Positions 46,822-58,500 of a DNA stretch of 64,000 nucleotides are shown here, piece by piece; position 1 is the first letter of the stretch, and each line of letters starts with the position of its first letter. Source of the DNA: Axinella damicornis (lineage: Eukaryota > Porifera > Demospongiae > Axinellida > Axinellidae). The notes below the pieces were generated by a model that searched no databases, was not told the origin of the DNA, and saw nothing but the letters and a program-made list of their open reading frames with translations. Position numbers and translations under genes: made by a program. The stretch spans positions 10,673,508 to 10,737,507 of the forward strand of contig OZ007514.1 of assembly GCA_963931865.1 (NCBI GenBank). Reading direction: 5' to 3'.

Positions 46822-47004
46822 TAGCACCAATGGGAGGGTCACCCCATTGTTAATGAGGCCCAGGACCTACATGAAAAATTCCAGCATTGGGGATGCGGCA
46901 TTCCTGGGTCCCCCACCGGAAATGAAACACAGAAGAGTCTGGGAACCACCATACATGACTGAAATGAACAAGACTACACACAACACGCCCATAAGGCTAC
47001 TAAC

Positions 47005-47146
47005 CAATATTTGCATTCGTAGTTGTACTGAAAGTATCCTTGCAGAACCGAGCCAGAATACTCGAGTTTCCTACTCCAGAGTCCCCAACCAGCACTAATT
47101 TAAGTAGTAAGTCATAGTCACTGGCTTTGACGTGCGTCTGCTCCAT
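47005..47146 (-). CDS. Rab-type GTPase, first exon with altered P-loop
   Basis: Starts [20 protein letters not shown]; an in-frame ATG at 47203 would add a 19-residue extension. The P-loop reads GDSGVGNSS, where Rab proteins have GDSGVGKS, so the phosphate-binding Lys is Asn (codon AAC). The exon ends NANIG at donor ATTG/GTTAGT in phase 1, the common Rab intron position just before switch I. The strand, intron phase and family fit the switch II exons at 38306-38366, making a gene with about 8.6 kb between them. The intervening switch I exon (phase 1 to phase 2) was not found. It could also be a separate, decaying copy. Confidence 0.72.
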
Positions 47147-47302
47147 CTGTTTCGGTATAGGAGGGAGGTCATTAGTTGCGAAAGTCTGGACATAACCTTT
47201 CAAGCGGTTTCGACAGGACCCGAATTATTTCTTTCAGCGTCCAACGCGGAGTAGAGTGGATATCTTGCAGATACAACAAAGCCTCTTCACCATGCAGTCA
47301 CT

Positions 47303-47352
47303 TAGTCTCGGAACCAGACCCCCCCCGCACGAAGGGTCTGGTTCCGAGACTA
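47303..47352. mobile_element. 50-bp palindromic micro-MITE with perfect 9-bp duplication
   Basis: TAGTCTCGGAACCAGACCC is mirrored by GGGTCTGGTTCCGAGACTA. GCAGTCACT flanks both sides exactly (47294-47302 and 47353-47361). Confidence 0.93.
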
Positions 47353-48242
47353 GCAGTCACTGTCAAAATTCATGCAGGGGGGGTGGGACATGTCGACAAG
47401 GTCTGTGCGCACGTGGTACAATTAACATTCCATAGGTATAGTGCACAATAATATACAAGAAGTATGCGGAACTAGCAGACTAGTAACAGCTCTAGCGCTG
47501 ACTTATCGCTGGGGTTCGATGGGGTTCGATCGCTTTATTGACTTCCTACCTGATGCTAAACACTTGAGTGCGGTCGACAAGTCTGCATTCGCTGATATTC
47601 TCGGTGAGTCTGCATGGTCACTTACATAACTGCTCAGTACAGGCACGTAGCAGTGTGTAGTGGCTTATACCCAGTTCGGTCACAGTCTTTGCACGGAGAT
47701 TACTCTTCAGGACGCATTGAAAGCGCAATGCAGCCTTCTTCCACGGAGAAAAGCAGCAGAACGACTTTGCATTACGTCATACTAAATGACAGTGCACGTG
47801 ATCTTGTCCTACCCCCCCTGGTACATGGTCAAAATTAGGCTTGCCTGTGACAAGCTCCACCCCTTGCACGCGCCGCGCGCGCACCGGCCGGCGCGGCATT
47901 CAAGTTCACATGTATTATACTAGCCCCACCCCCGAACCTGGGCCAAGGGAAAGATGTGCATGATCGATATATAAACATTCTCCTTTCAGTAACTGTTAAA
48001 AGCTAGCTCCGTTAGTACATGACACACCACTGGTTTTCCGTAGCTAAGTGCATGCACATGCACATTGCTGTCTCTTCTCAACAGTATTTAAACCTGCTGG
48101 ACAACTTGCGAAAGAAAGGTATATAATTGCCTGGGTACTTCTTTAACATGGTACAAGTACATTTATGCTCACCACACTATGCTATTTTTTCCCCTTCCTA
48201 GTCACAATCTCAACTCCCCCTGGCATAATTTATGATAATGAT

Positions 48243-48244
48243 GC

Positions 48245-48275
<31 letters not shown>

Positions 48276-48276
48276 C

Positions 48277-48320
<44 letters not shown>

Positions 48321-48400
48321 CGATGATGATGATGATGATGATAATGATGACGATAATGATGATGAAGATGATGACGATGATGATGATGAAGATGATTGCT
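48243..48400 (+). repeat. (GAT)n trinucleotide repeat
   Basis: About 50 GAT units with rare GAC/GAA/AAT variants, just upstream of the first kinase gene. It reads as poly-Asp, poly-Met or poly-Ser by frame. It could be untranslated leader or intron of that gene. Confidence 0.95.
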
Positions 48401-48418
48401 TTACAGCACGGTGTGACA

Positions 48419-51270
48419 TGGCAGAAGATATGCAGAACTCAGTGCGGGTGAGGAGTGAGGCTGATACAAAGAATGTACTACAGTGCTGAAGGACTGCGAA
48501 GTGGAAGTCATTCGATAGTTAGCTACTGAAGAAAAATGTTCGAACTTGGGCAGTAGTGAACACTTGCAGCATGGACTCCTGCCACCGCAAGGCCAAAGGG
48601 AGTTGTTTCGCTATCAGAATGTTCAGCTTTTCAAGGAACAGACCATTGGCACTGGATCCTATGGTGCCGTCTGCAAGGCTAAGTGCGATGAACTTCCGTG
48701 TGCGGCCAAGTTACTGCACCATGCCCTCTTTCAGTTCAATGACCCTGGTACTACTGCTATAGCAAGAAGATTTGAACAGGAATGCGAGATCCTTTGTGCA
48801 CTGCGCCATCCACACATTGTGCAGTTTATAGGGACGTACAGGGACCCGGACTCTTACCAGACGGTACTGCTGATGGAACTATTGGAGGACAGTTTGACTC
48901 ATTTTCTGGAATCCAGTGAGGAGCGTTTGCCGTATCACCTTCAAGTGAACTTGTGCTACGACATCATCTTAGCAATTTCCTATCTCCATTCTAATGGGAT
49001 CATCCATAGGGACTTATCCAGCAACAATGTCTTGCTGACTGACAGTAAAAGAGCTAAAGTTACGGACTTTGGGATGTCAACCCTGCTGGAAGTTAACCCT
49101 CGAATATCTCAACAGACTCAGTGCCCAGGCACAATGGCGTACATGGCTCCTGAAGCCTTGCATCACTCGGCACATTATACACAGGCACTGGATATCTTTT
49201 CAGTTGGTGTTCTGTGCATCCAGATCATAACACGACAGTTTCCAGACCCCGGTCCTTCGACCCGAATGGTTGAAGACCCACGTTCGCCCACTGGCACAAT
49301 CCACATCCCCTGCATTGAAGCTGAACGGCGCAGGGACCACATCGATCTCATAGAACCCAATCACCCACTTCTGTCCATAGCACATGACTGCCTAAAGTAC
49401 AGAGAGGGAGACAGACCGACGGCCGTACAGATTTGTAATCGCCTGGAAGTGCTAAAACAATCTCCACAGTACACTGGCAGTGTTTGTCAAGCAAGAGAAC
49501 GTCCCTCATCGTTACAGTGGTCGCTCAGTTCAGAAGTACAAGAGAGGGAACTCAGGATTAGGGAACAGGAGGACCAGATTCGAACTCTTAGACAGCAGCT
49601 GGAACAGAGGCAATCAGAGTCAGCAGCCGAAGTGAGAACCAACAGGTATGATTGTTAATAGTTTCATAATGGTTTCCTCCATACCTCCTACACATACCTA
49701 ATGAACTAAGCATACAAGAGTTCACTACAAATATGTATGTTGTTGTCCCAGTGCAAACAATGTGTACTTTCAATTTGATGGTTTGAGTTTATTCATTATC
49801 TCTTGTTCTAGACACACATTCCACAACCAGCACCGACCACAGTCAGAAAGGATATGCTACCTGATATGCTACCTGATACTCCCAGTCGGCCTCAACCCAT
49901 GCCTAGACAGCGAAGACCCAAAGCTGCACCTGTCTCTACTACCATGATTTCCTCCCTTGCGTCCACCCCTCTCATGCCATTTCCAATCTACGCTAATATT
50001 CCTCCTCCTCCTCCTCCTCCTCCTCCTCGTTCTCCAACTCCACCACATGTGGTACAAACGGAGGAATTCGGGTTCAGTAGAGAACGTGTTCAGCTTGCCA
50101 TTGAAGTGAGTTGCTGTAGTAACAATTCACTGTGGTCTAGCGCGCACAGATAGTCCGGACACTGAGTAGGCTGAAGGCACTGTCACTAACTTGCTCAGAA
50201 ATGAACTGTATTCCGCTTATTATGCTGGGGAACATATGCAACCCTCTCGGCATATACCACCCGTTCTCCACAATTTTCATATGCGCAAACTAGTCAGGGA
50301 TCACCCCTTGGTGGATTGTCAGACATTTATACCACAGGTAGTGGATCAGTAATTGGCTACACAATATTGGACGTGCTAGTGTGGAAGATGTACATTGCCA
50401 GAAGTGGGCTCCATCGATAGTGGGGATCCATCAACAGTGTGGATCCATCTCACCGAACGCTCCATGTTTGGGGGTGCTAATTCGTTTAGTTCTGGAGTTA
50501 CAGTCTGTCAAATCTAAAGTCCGAATAATACCTATGTTCAGATAATTGTATCTACTTTAGGATGCTGCTCCCCGTTGCTGTTCTGGGAATGAGACTATGC
50601 CCCACAATGTTCAGCATTCCACTAGTTATTACTACCTGAAAATAGCAACAGTTCATTGTTGTCTGGAATGCTGTGTTAGCTACATGTACATGTAGTTGCC
50701 AGACTTCTGTGCTGGAAAGCACCTTCCTTATCTGTTGCACTTGAGTGGCTGTGCTTCCTGCACATGACTGACCACTGAATATGATAATCTAATATGTGGT
50801 TGAAATGGTGCTGAACCTCAACTGTATTGGTATACACATTGCAGTCTCTGTTCTGACCTGGGTGACTTTGGGAGTGTCAACCACTTGATAATGAATGTGA
50901 CTTGCTTTGGCTGGTTTTACTGATCAATAGTTTTGCATGTGGCAGTGGGTTGCCAGGGTAACACACAACATTCACCCTCTGCTCATGCTGATCCGTGTCT
51001 GTTACGTTTCATTACTAAACTAATAGGCCACTGGGAGCAACAGTCCTCAACAGCTGATCAACTGGCTTCTGGACAACCCTGAACCTTGCCCCGGTCACTG
51101 CCCGCCACCTCCTCCTTCCTGCCCCACTCCCAGCCAACCTCCTCCGTACTGCCTCCCTCCCAGCCAGCCTCCTCCGTCCTGCCTTCCTCCCAGCCAGCCT
51201 ACTCCGTACTGCCTCCCTCCCAGCCAGCCTCCTTGTCCTCGCCTCCCTCCCAGCCAGCCTCCTCCTTCCT
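48419..51270 (+). CDS. TKL-like protein kinase with coiled coil, proline-rich region and UBA domain; incomplete 3' end
   Basis: Cytoplasmic kinase-adaptor. Main exon about 48532-49645; its 5' boundary is uncertain, and a possible first exon is ATG 48419 (MAEDMQNSVR) with donor CGG/GTGAGG. Kinase signatures in order: glycine loop GTGSYG, Lys in CAAKLL, alpha-C Glu, HRDLSSNN catalytic loop, DFG, and APE in YMAPEALHH. All catalytic residues are present, and SSNN is a Ser/Thr (TKL) type loop. It is followed by a charged helix (VQERELRIREQEDQIRTLRQ). Donor AACAG/GTATGA (phase 2) joins 49847-50105: SRPQPMPRQRRPK, a nine-proline run, then EEFGFSRERVQLAIE. Donor GTGAGT (phase 0) joins 51027: ATGSNSPQQLINWLLDNPE. 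The two pieces form a UBA domain (FGFSRE..., INWLLDNPE). The tail is a tandem proline repeat (QPPPYCLPPS) entering the N gap. UBA suggests ubiquitin binding. Confidence 0.85.
51080..51270 (+). repeat. 30-bp coding tandem repeat, proline-rich
   Basis: Unit CTCCCAGCCAGCCTCCTCC plus GTACTGCCTC-type ending, repeated five to six times in the kinase-UBA gene. Its frame encodes SQPPPYCLPP-type units. The array runs into the assembly gap, so total copy number is unknown. Confidence 0.88.
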
Positions 51271-51470
51271 NNNNNNNNNNNNNNNNNNNNNNNNNNNNNN
51301 NNNNNNNNNNNNNNNNNNNNNNNNNNNNNNNNNNNNNNNNNNNNNNNNNNNNNNNNNNNNNNNNNNNNNNNNNNNNNNNNNNNNNNNNNNNNNNNNNNNN
51401 NNNNNNNNNNNNNNNNNNNNNNNNNNNNNNNNNNNNNNNNNNNNNNNNNNNNNNNNNNNNNNNNNNNNNN
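51271..51470. other. assembly gap (200 N)
   Basis: Exactly 200 N, probably a placeholder length, beginning inside the proline-repeat exon. The 3' end of the kinase-UBA gene may be lost here. Sequence resumes within a TAGCCTCG-family end (GGCCTGGGAACGAGGCTA). Confidence 0.98.
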
Positions 51471-51589
51471 CGGCCTGGGAACGAGGCTAACTTAGCTTGT
51501 GCTACCGTTTAACCGCGGCTACCAGGAGTGCAGTTGCCCCTCGTGCAATGTAAATAAATAATGTAAATAATTAACCTTTGACTACCTTA

Positions 51590-51935
51590 GCAATGGCCTA
51601 CAAAGATTCTGACTACACCGTCGTGATCACTATCATGCAGTGACCCAAGCGTACAATTTTGGTTCTGAAACTCACCTTGGTGGTGGAGATACAAGCGCTT
51701 TTGTCTCGCCATTGCTCGCGCCCTCTCTCCGACTTCCGGTGGCAGTACCGTTCTTAGGAAAGGCACACGAAGATTCTGACCACACAGCCGTGATCGCTGT
51801 CGTTCACTGACGCTTACATGCCAAAACTCACCGTGCTGGCTAAGTTGTGAGTGCTGTCTTGTCTTCTTTTTGGTCGCCATTGCTCGCGATCGACTGAGCC
51901 ACGTGGCATGTGCGTTAATTGGAACGAATTGCAAT
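51590..51935 (-). repeat. dispersed repeat family A, copy 4
   Basis: Mirrored landmarks AGATTCTGAC, CACCTTGGTGGTGGA, GCCATTGCTCGCG and GTGCGTTAATTGGAACGA. Confidence 0.72.
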
Positions 51936-52076
51936 AATTAGCTTCGCTACGGCGAGGCAACCGCGGCGTTGCAACGGCTACCAGGAGTGCGGTTGCCCCT
52001 CGATTAAAACTAAATTTATTGCCGAGCGGGAAGCGAGGCAACTAATCGTGCAGCAGGGCAGTCGAATCTGAGCTAG

Positions 52077-52115
52077 CGTATATATATATATAATATATAT
52101 ATATATATATAATAT

Positions 52116-52146
<31 letters not shown>
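52077..52146. repeat. (TA)n microsatellite
   Basis: About 70 bp of TATATA with AATATA interruptions, about 390 bp upstream of the second kinase start. Confidence 0.95.
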
Positions 52147-52306
52147 GTTTGTAATGCTCAGGAATGCAATAAGGACGTCAATCATACCTCACTATGCAAG
52201 TCGCGGGGGCACTCACGCAGTGAATGTCGTCCTTACAATGTATAGGACCTGACTGCTATTTATAACACAGAGTTGTATCTTCAAAAATGAGTATGGGTTT
52301 CGCGGT

Positions 52307-52395
52307 TGCTTCATGAATATACGTACCTGGCTGTTGCTGCAGGATAATGGTGAGCTACATGAATGTACTTACAATGCTGTGAATACATAAACATG
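52307..52395 (+). repeat. dispersed repeat fragment shared with 16672-16760
   Basis: GGTTGCTTCATGAATATACG and GCTGTGAATACATAAACA occur in the same order at both sites, and a diverged hint of it lies near 39720. Confidence 0.6.
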
Positions 52396-52538
52396 GTCTT
52401 ATATACAGCAGGCAGGTATTTACTCGCTTCCCGCGAGGCTCTTCTGCGTGCTTTCACGTATGCACTAGTTTTTAATTATCCTTGCATAAACACGTCGCGG
52501 CTAGATATTGCGGTGATATCGACGACATTGAGGAGGCA

Positions 52539-55500
52539 ATGACGACTCCAGAGCCGCTAGTACCTCTCTTTGTCCGCATGGAGAGTGTCGATGAGCTGCA
52601 GGAGTACATCTTGAAGGACGTTCAACGTAACGGGAAGCGGCTTGGATCGGGAGCGTACGGCTGGGTGGACGAGCTGGAAATCAACGGGGTGGTGGTGGCC
52701 GGGAAGCGGATCCACGAGGTTCTTGTGGATCCCTTCAACCGGGGAGCAGAGACCACCCGGGCTCAATTTTTGGCCGAGTGCATGATCTTGAGCGCACTCC
52801 GCCATCCCCACATTGTGCAGTTCCTCGGCATCTGCTTCCTAGAGGGGTCGACCCTGCCAGTGCTGGTGATGGAGTACCTCCCACATAGCCTGGACACACT
52901 CTTGGAAAACCGGCCTAACATCCCCACCACTATGAAGGTGGTATTCCTTAATGATGTAGCCAAGGGACTGGCCTACTTGCACGCTCATGACCCACCGATA
53001 ATTCACCGAGATCTGACGGCAAGGAATGTTCTCCTCAATTCTGCCATGGTGGCAAAAATCGCTGACTTTGGTGTTGCACGCATTGTCAATCTCCACGGAA
53101 ACCAGGCTGCCTCCCTCACAAGGGCACCAGGTGCAACAGTTTACATGCCCCCCGAGGCGGACCAGGGTACAGCTTTGTACAACACAAAGCTGGACGTCTT
53201 CTCCTATGGAGTGGTATGCTGTTCACCATAACTCAGGTCTTTCCAAAAGATCTTAAGCTAGCAGCGTATCCCAACCCTGAGACACAAGGCATGTTGGCCA
53301 GGTCAGAAGTAGATCGACGTGCACGCTACTTTGAAATGGCGTACGACCTGCTGGGTGACCAGGCAAACCCTGCACACATGCTGATCGACCTGGCAAAAAA
53401 GTGTCTCCACAACGACCCAGTACAACGACCTACAGTGATACTTCTCCTAACAATGCTACCGGAATTACACCGCCAGCTTCCAGATGAGTTCCTCGGGAAA
53501 GACAAGCTGGAGCTGGTTGCTCTGGCAAGGGAGGCGGGGGAGGAGGTGCAGGTGAAGGAGGAGGTTCTGCAACAGCAGATGGCTACTATACAGAGGCAGC
53601 GACAGGAGCTGGATGTGCAGGGGGAGCAGCTGGCAGCACTTGAGGAGGAGCTGGAAGCGGCAGTGAGGCAGATGGAGGAGACCATGGAACATGCACAGAG
53701 ACAGGTAAGTACGGTAGAACCTCCACTAGTTAGACCTTCCAAGTTAGGGACACAATATAATATGATTTTCAAGGTCCCAAATAATTTGATTCCTATTGCA
53801 TTTTGAAACTTTGTCTGTTGAGAGGTTCCATTGTACTTGTTTTGGAGGCTCTATCTGAGGCTGTGGACTTAAAGACACAATATTGTTTTCACTTTCATTG
53901 TGTTGATGCTACTGTCTGCGTTACCTGCAAAACAATGGACAAACATGTTTACCATCCACCACTCCAAATGCACTCCTTCAAATTGTGCACGTCATGCTTC
54001 ATAAAGGACACTAAACAAGAGTGGTCTAGGAGCTTGAAAGTATTTGTACACATCATTGCTCAGTGTGAATTCTAGCAAACAAGTGTGGTTTGGGAGTTTG
54101 TATTCCTGATTATGGTTTGGGAGTTTGAAATTGTATCATTCCTGAGTGCATGGTCAATCCTGAGTGGTGAGTCAATTATTTTCACTCATGCCAATTGATG
54201 AAGTAACAATCAACATGTCAAAACAAACAATTCCATTCTTACTGTGGATAGATAATATAAACCCTAGGTGGATGTGAAACGGTATGCATTCGCGGAGAGT
54301 ACACGGAAATTCATTGAAACAATCATTGCAGCGGGTATATCGGACTATTATACGGAAAACTGCCAGTCCGCTGGCCAACTGGAGCACCTTTGAGCACTGT
54401 CAAGGTTCGTTGGGCATTTTTACCCAGTAGCTGCTATGTAGCTGGATTATGAACGAGCAGCTACGACCAAGTACACTAAGCAACCGCTGCGTCTATCTAA
54501 CACAAACCTTTGTGTGAGATTATTACGGCGACGGAGGAAGGTAGCTTGTTCTCAGCTTCAGAAACCACGGAGCACTGGGAGAAAATAGTTTTACAGTGGT
54601 AACTCGCCCCTTTCCCTTCGAAAGAACGGAGCGGACCAGCAAACTTTGTAAACTAACCGTTGCAATGAGTGCAATGAGTGTTTCACGCAAAATCGAATAA
54701 ACGGAAGCGTTTCACATCCACCTCCGGTTTATATTATCTATGATTTCGGCTACTTCCTACTTTTCATAACTATTCATAACATTGGCTCCACCTTTTCGTG
54801 ACCTCAGAGTCTCATCAAGAACAGGATACGCAGAAACTTCGTGCTTCGAGATGACTGCTAGGAAACAAGTGTTTTCTCACGATCTATGTACTTCACAGAC
54901 ATAGTTTCGGCTGTTTTTCCAGCTATTTCCTATTATTCGTAACATTTGGCCCCACCTCTCCAGCTTCACAATATTATATACGGTGTAAGCCGTCACTCCC
55001 ACACCTTGGATATGGTCATACACGAACACAGTATACGCAATAGCCGCCCTGTTCGATGCACATCGGCAGAGATGTCACGTCGATTGTAGCTGCACTGCAT
55101 GCATCCTGGCCTGTAGACGTTCAGCGTGGGGTGTGTGTTCAATGAACACCTCTACATGTAGTTTGGTAAAGTAATCAAAACACTGATGGTCCCCCCTGGC
55201 AACCATATATGGATGTTTCTTCTTCAGCAGCAGCTGCAAGGAGGGAGTGTGGTGGGGACTCTGCCGAGCACATCAGGGGACCCACAGTTGTCCAAGATTC
55301 TGCAGAAGACGGAGGCAGAGCTTGAGGAGGCAAGACAGAGGGAGGTGAGCTGTTACTATACCTAAATGGGACGGAGCTAGTGAGGATCCCATGTGCTGGA
55401 TTGACTAAGCTTCCCTCTACCTCTACATGGTAGGAACATCTTAAGGTGGCTGTAAGAAGAAGTCAGGAGCAGTATGAAGAGGTGAACAATGAACTTCGGC

Positions 55501-58500
55501 TGAAGGCGGTACAGATCCAGACCCTGGAGACGGAGATGGAGCGGAGGGGGAATGATGTGGCAGCCCGGGACGCAGAGATCCAGAGGCTCCAGGTGAGCAA
55601 GGTGGAGCAGCTGGTCAGGAGGTCGGACTGGAGGTGTAGCCTCATTCCCAGGCCTTCTACACCTCCTGTTTTTGATTGCTTACAGTTGCAATCAAAACAG
55701 GAAGTGTAGAAGGCCTGGGAACGAGGCCACTGGAGGTGCATGTGTGCAACGACAGTCAGAATCTAGTAATTGACTTACACAATAATCTCATTGACAATTA
55801 CAATTACTTATGGCTAAGATCCCAATTACTACCCACTGTAGCCTCGTTCCCAGGCCCGGCCTGGGAACGAGGCTATACCCATTGTTGCTGATTATAGTTA
55901 CTCAGATTCTTAGCTAGTAATGAGCATGGCTTAGCCTCGTTGCCAGGCGCCTGGGAACGAGGCTAAGCATGGCTGTGAGTGCAATCTGGCATTAATAGCA
56001 CAAGAAACTGGCATAAATTGCATGAGGTGCAGCTGAGTGCTATTTGGTCGAGTTACGAGTGCTATTACTGCCAAAATTGCATGAGCAGTCATGCTGGAAT
56101 GTTTTTTAGTATCTGACCAACTTTTGAAACATGCGCATGGTGCAGTTGAGTGTACGAGGCATCTGGCTGGCTTCAGTCCATTGATTTCCTGGTACCCAAT
56201 TTTTTTTTGAAGCCACATCAGTCACAGAAGATCTCTCAAAATGCCTCCCATGTAGCTGATGTCCATTTCCTAAAATATTACTAACAAAAAGTGAAGGGGG
56301 GTACTGTTCTGTTAGCACAAATCATAGTACTTGACTCAATTTGTGTGCTGTTTCAGTTTGTCCAATGATGTGTTCTTCCTTGCTCTCACAGCGGCGTGGG
56401 TCTTTGCCTGCTATATTCAGTGGCTCTCATCCAACAGCACAGAAGCCCACTACTCACTACTCCCCTCACCCCCCGCAACCCTTAGGACCAGCAGCTGCCC
56501 GTCCCCTCCTCCCTCCCATCCTCGAGCAAGAGGAAGTGTACTCGCTCCCACCCAACAGCACCCCCGCCTCTGGTACGCCGAGATATCACCCCGCCTATTC
56601 ATCACTGGTGCCACACAAACAGGACAACACTGTATCAAATACACCTGCCAAATACCAGTCAACTGTGAGTTGCTGTGTTGAATTGGTGTATGTGTCAACC
56701 CGGGCGTACATATAATAATAGTGTTACAGAAATGAAGTGTGACGGTGATCGATCAGCCATGTTTGTTTACAGGTAGTAGTGGGCTCAGCCCAACATCTGC
56801 AATTTTCATTTCGACTGCAAAGCAGTAAGCTTGTTCCCAGGCCATCACCCAGCTTTTCGTCGCTTACAGTACGGAACGCGTGAGAGAGCCTGGGAACAAG
56901 GCTAGCAAAGCAGTGGGCTGAAAACAAGTGCACCATATGACCTTGTTTTAACTGACCCGTACCTTATCAATCTGGAGTACCTCTTTCAGTTAATATACGG
57001 ATACCGTACCGTACAGCGGGAAAATTGTTCCCTCAAAGGTTTTGCCACCAGACTAGCTAGCTATGCTGCTCTATCACTAGGCCTCCTTCCCAGGCAGGGC
57101 CTGGGAAGGAGGCTACTCTGTCACTACTTCCAACCAGCACAAGTACTGCCAATCTCACAAGGGACCTTTGTTGACCGCTGCCAGTCCCGTAGCCATTAGT
57201 GAGGAAGCAGCTGCAAAGCACATCGTCGTGCACACGCATATATGCATATATCAGCAAGATCTTGAGCGAACATCAGGTGCTGATTGCCAAAAGCAGTCAA
57301 ATATAATTTGCTCCATATGGCAATGCGCAATGTGCAATGCGCTGGAGGTAGACTTGCTTCCACGATCAAGTGCATTTTGAGTCCTCCAGCAGTCGCCAGT
57401 GTGCAAATGAAGTATAGGGGGTGTGGTCATAGGTCAGGACCCTTGCCACAAAATGAAAGAACCTGTTTATTATTCACAAAATTTGTACCTACAAAAATTT
57501 TGTGTTATGCGGTACTAACTCAGTATAGCAATGAGATTTTCAAAAATGTGCTCTTGTGCTTTCAAAAATGTGTTCCCAGGCCTCCACACGCTGTTGCAAA
57601 CAACAAAAGCTGAGCGTGGAGGGGAGGCCTGGGAACGAGGCTACTGTAGAGCTGTTTTTTATGAACACGTGCATTGCACCTCCACCATTCCCAGCAGGCA
57701 CCCATTCCAGGGTTTATCTCAATGCTGCCAGTGCCTGGCCAGTACACACCTACAGATGCTCAACAAGGTATGTAATACATTCTAATGCCCCCCATCATAC
57801 GAGCTGGGTAGTGCTCACTCCCCTTCTTCAGTTTCATTTTAATGGCCCCCATTGCATGAGCTGGCCATCCAGCTGACAGGTGTTCAGAAGTTTAATTGCC
57901 TGCTAGGTTACCATGATGTCACCATCACCTACTGTCTGTGGCTGTCAAATTGAGCATGCAATGGCAGCCAACAAGCACCTGCTTTTGTTGCATCAATTTT
58001 TAACGTGTGTGTGTGTGTGTGTGTGTGTGCATGCATGTGTGTGCGTGTGTGTGCATGCGTGACGGAAGTGGGATGTTTGTGGGGCGGGGTAGTGACACGT
58101 GACCTTCGTACTTCAATTTACTGAATCTCGAACTCTGTGAAGAATGTTTGAGAACATTGGGCCCGGGCATGGGCTGGAATCTTCCAGAACAGCTGGGGCC
58201 ACAAGCAGATCGATGCAATCGGAGAGTAGCAGTTGAAGCGGATGCGATCGGGGAGCAGTAGTAGAATGGACGCTATCGGGGAGCAGCAGATGAAGTGAAT
58301 CGATGCAATTGGGGAGCAGCAGCTCTGCACAGAGAGCTGCTCGACGCCAGATTACTCACGTAGGCGAACAAGGGGAAAGTAGCTGAGCGAGCAAAATGAG
58401 CGAAGCTACTTGTATTATTTATGTGCTGCAACAAGCGTGCATGTAAGTACGTATTTATCGTAGGTCTGTCCCATAGACAGCAGTTGAGGTGGTTCCACTG

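Noticed and set aside
48210..48489. Poly-Asp, poly-Met and poly-Ser frames
   Set aside because: Explained entirely by the GAT repeat; no independent coding signal.
53216..53238. 23-base intron in the second kinase gene
   Set aside because: Too short for an animal spliceosomal intron and it would remove conserved kinase residues; a one-base frame break fits better.
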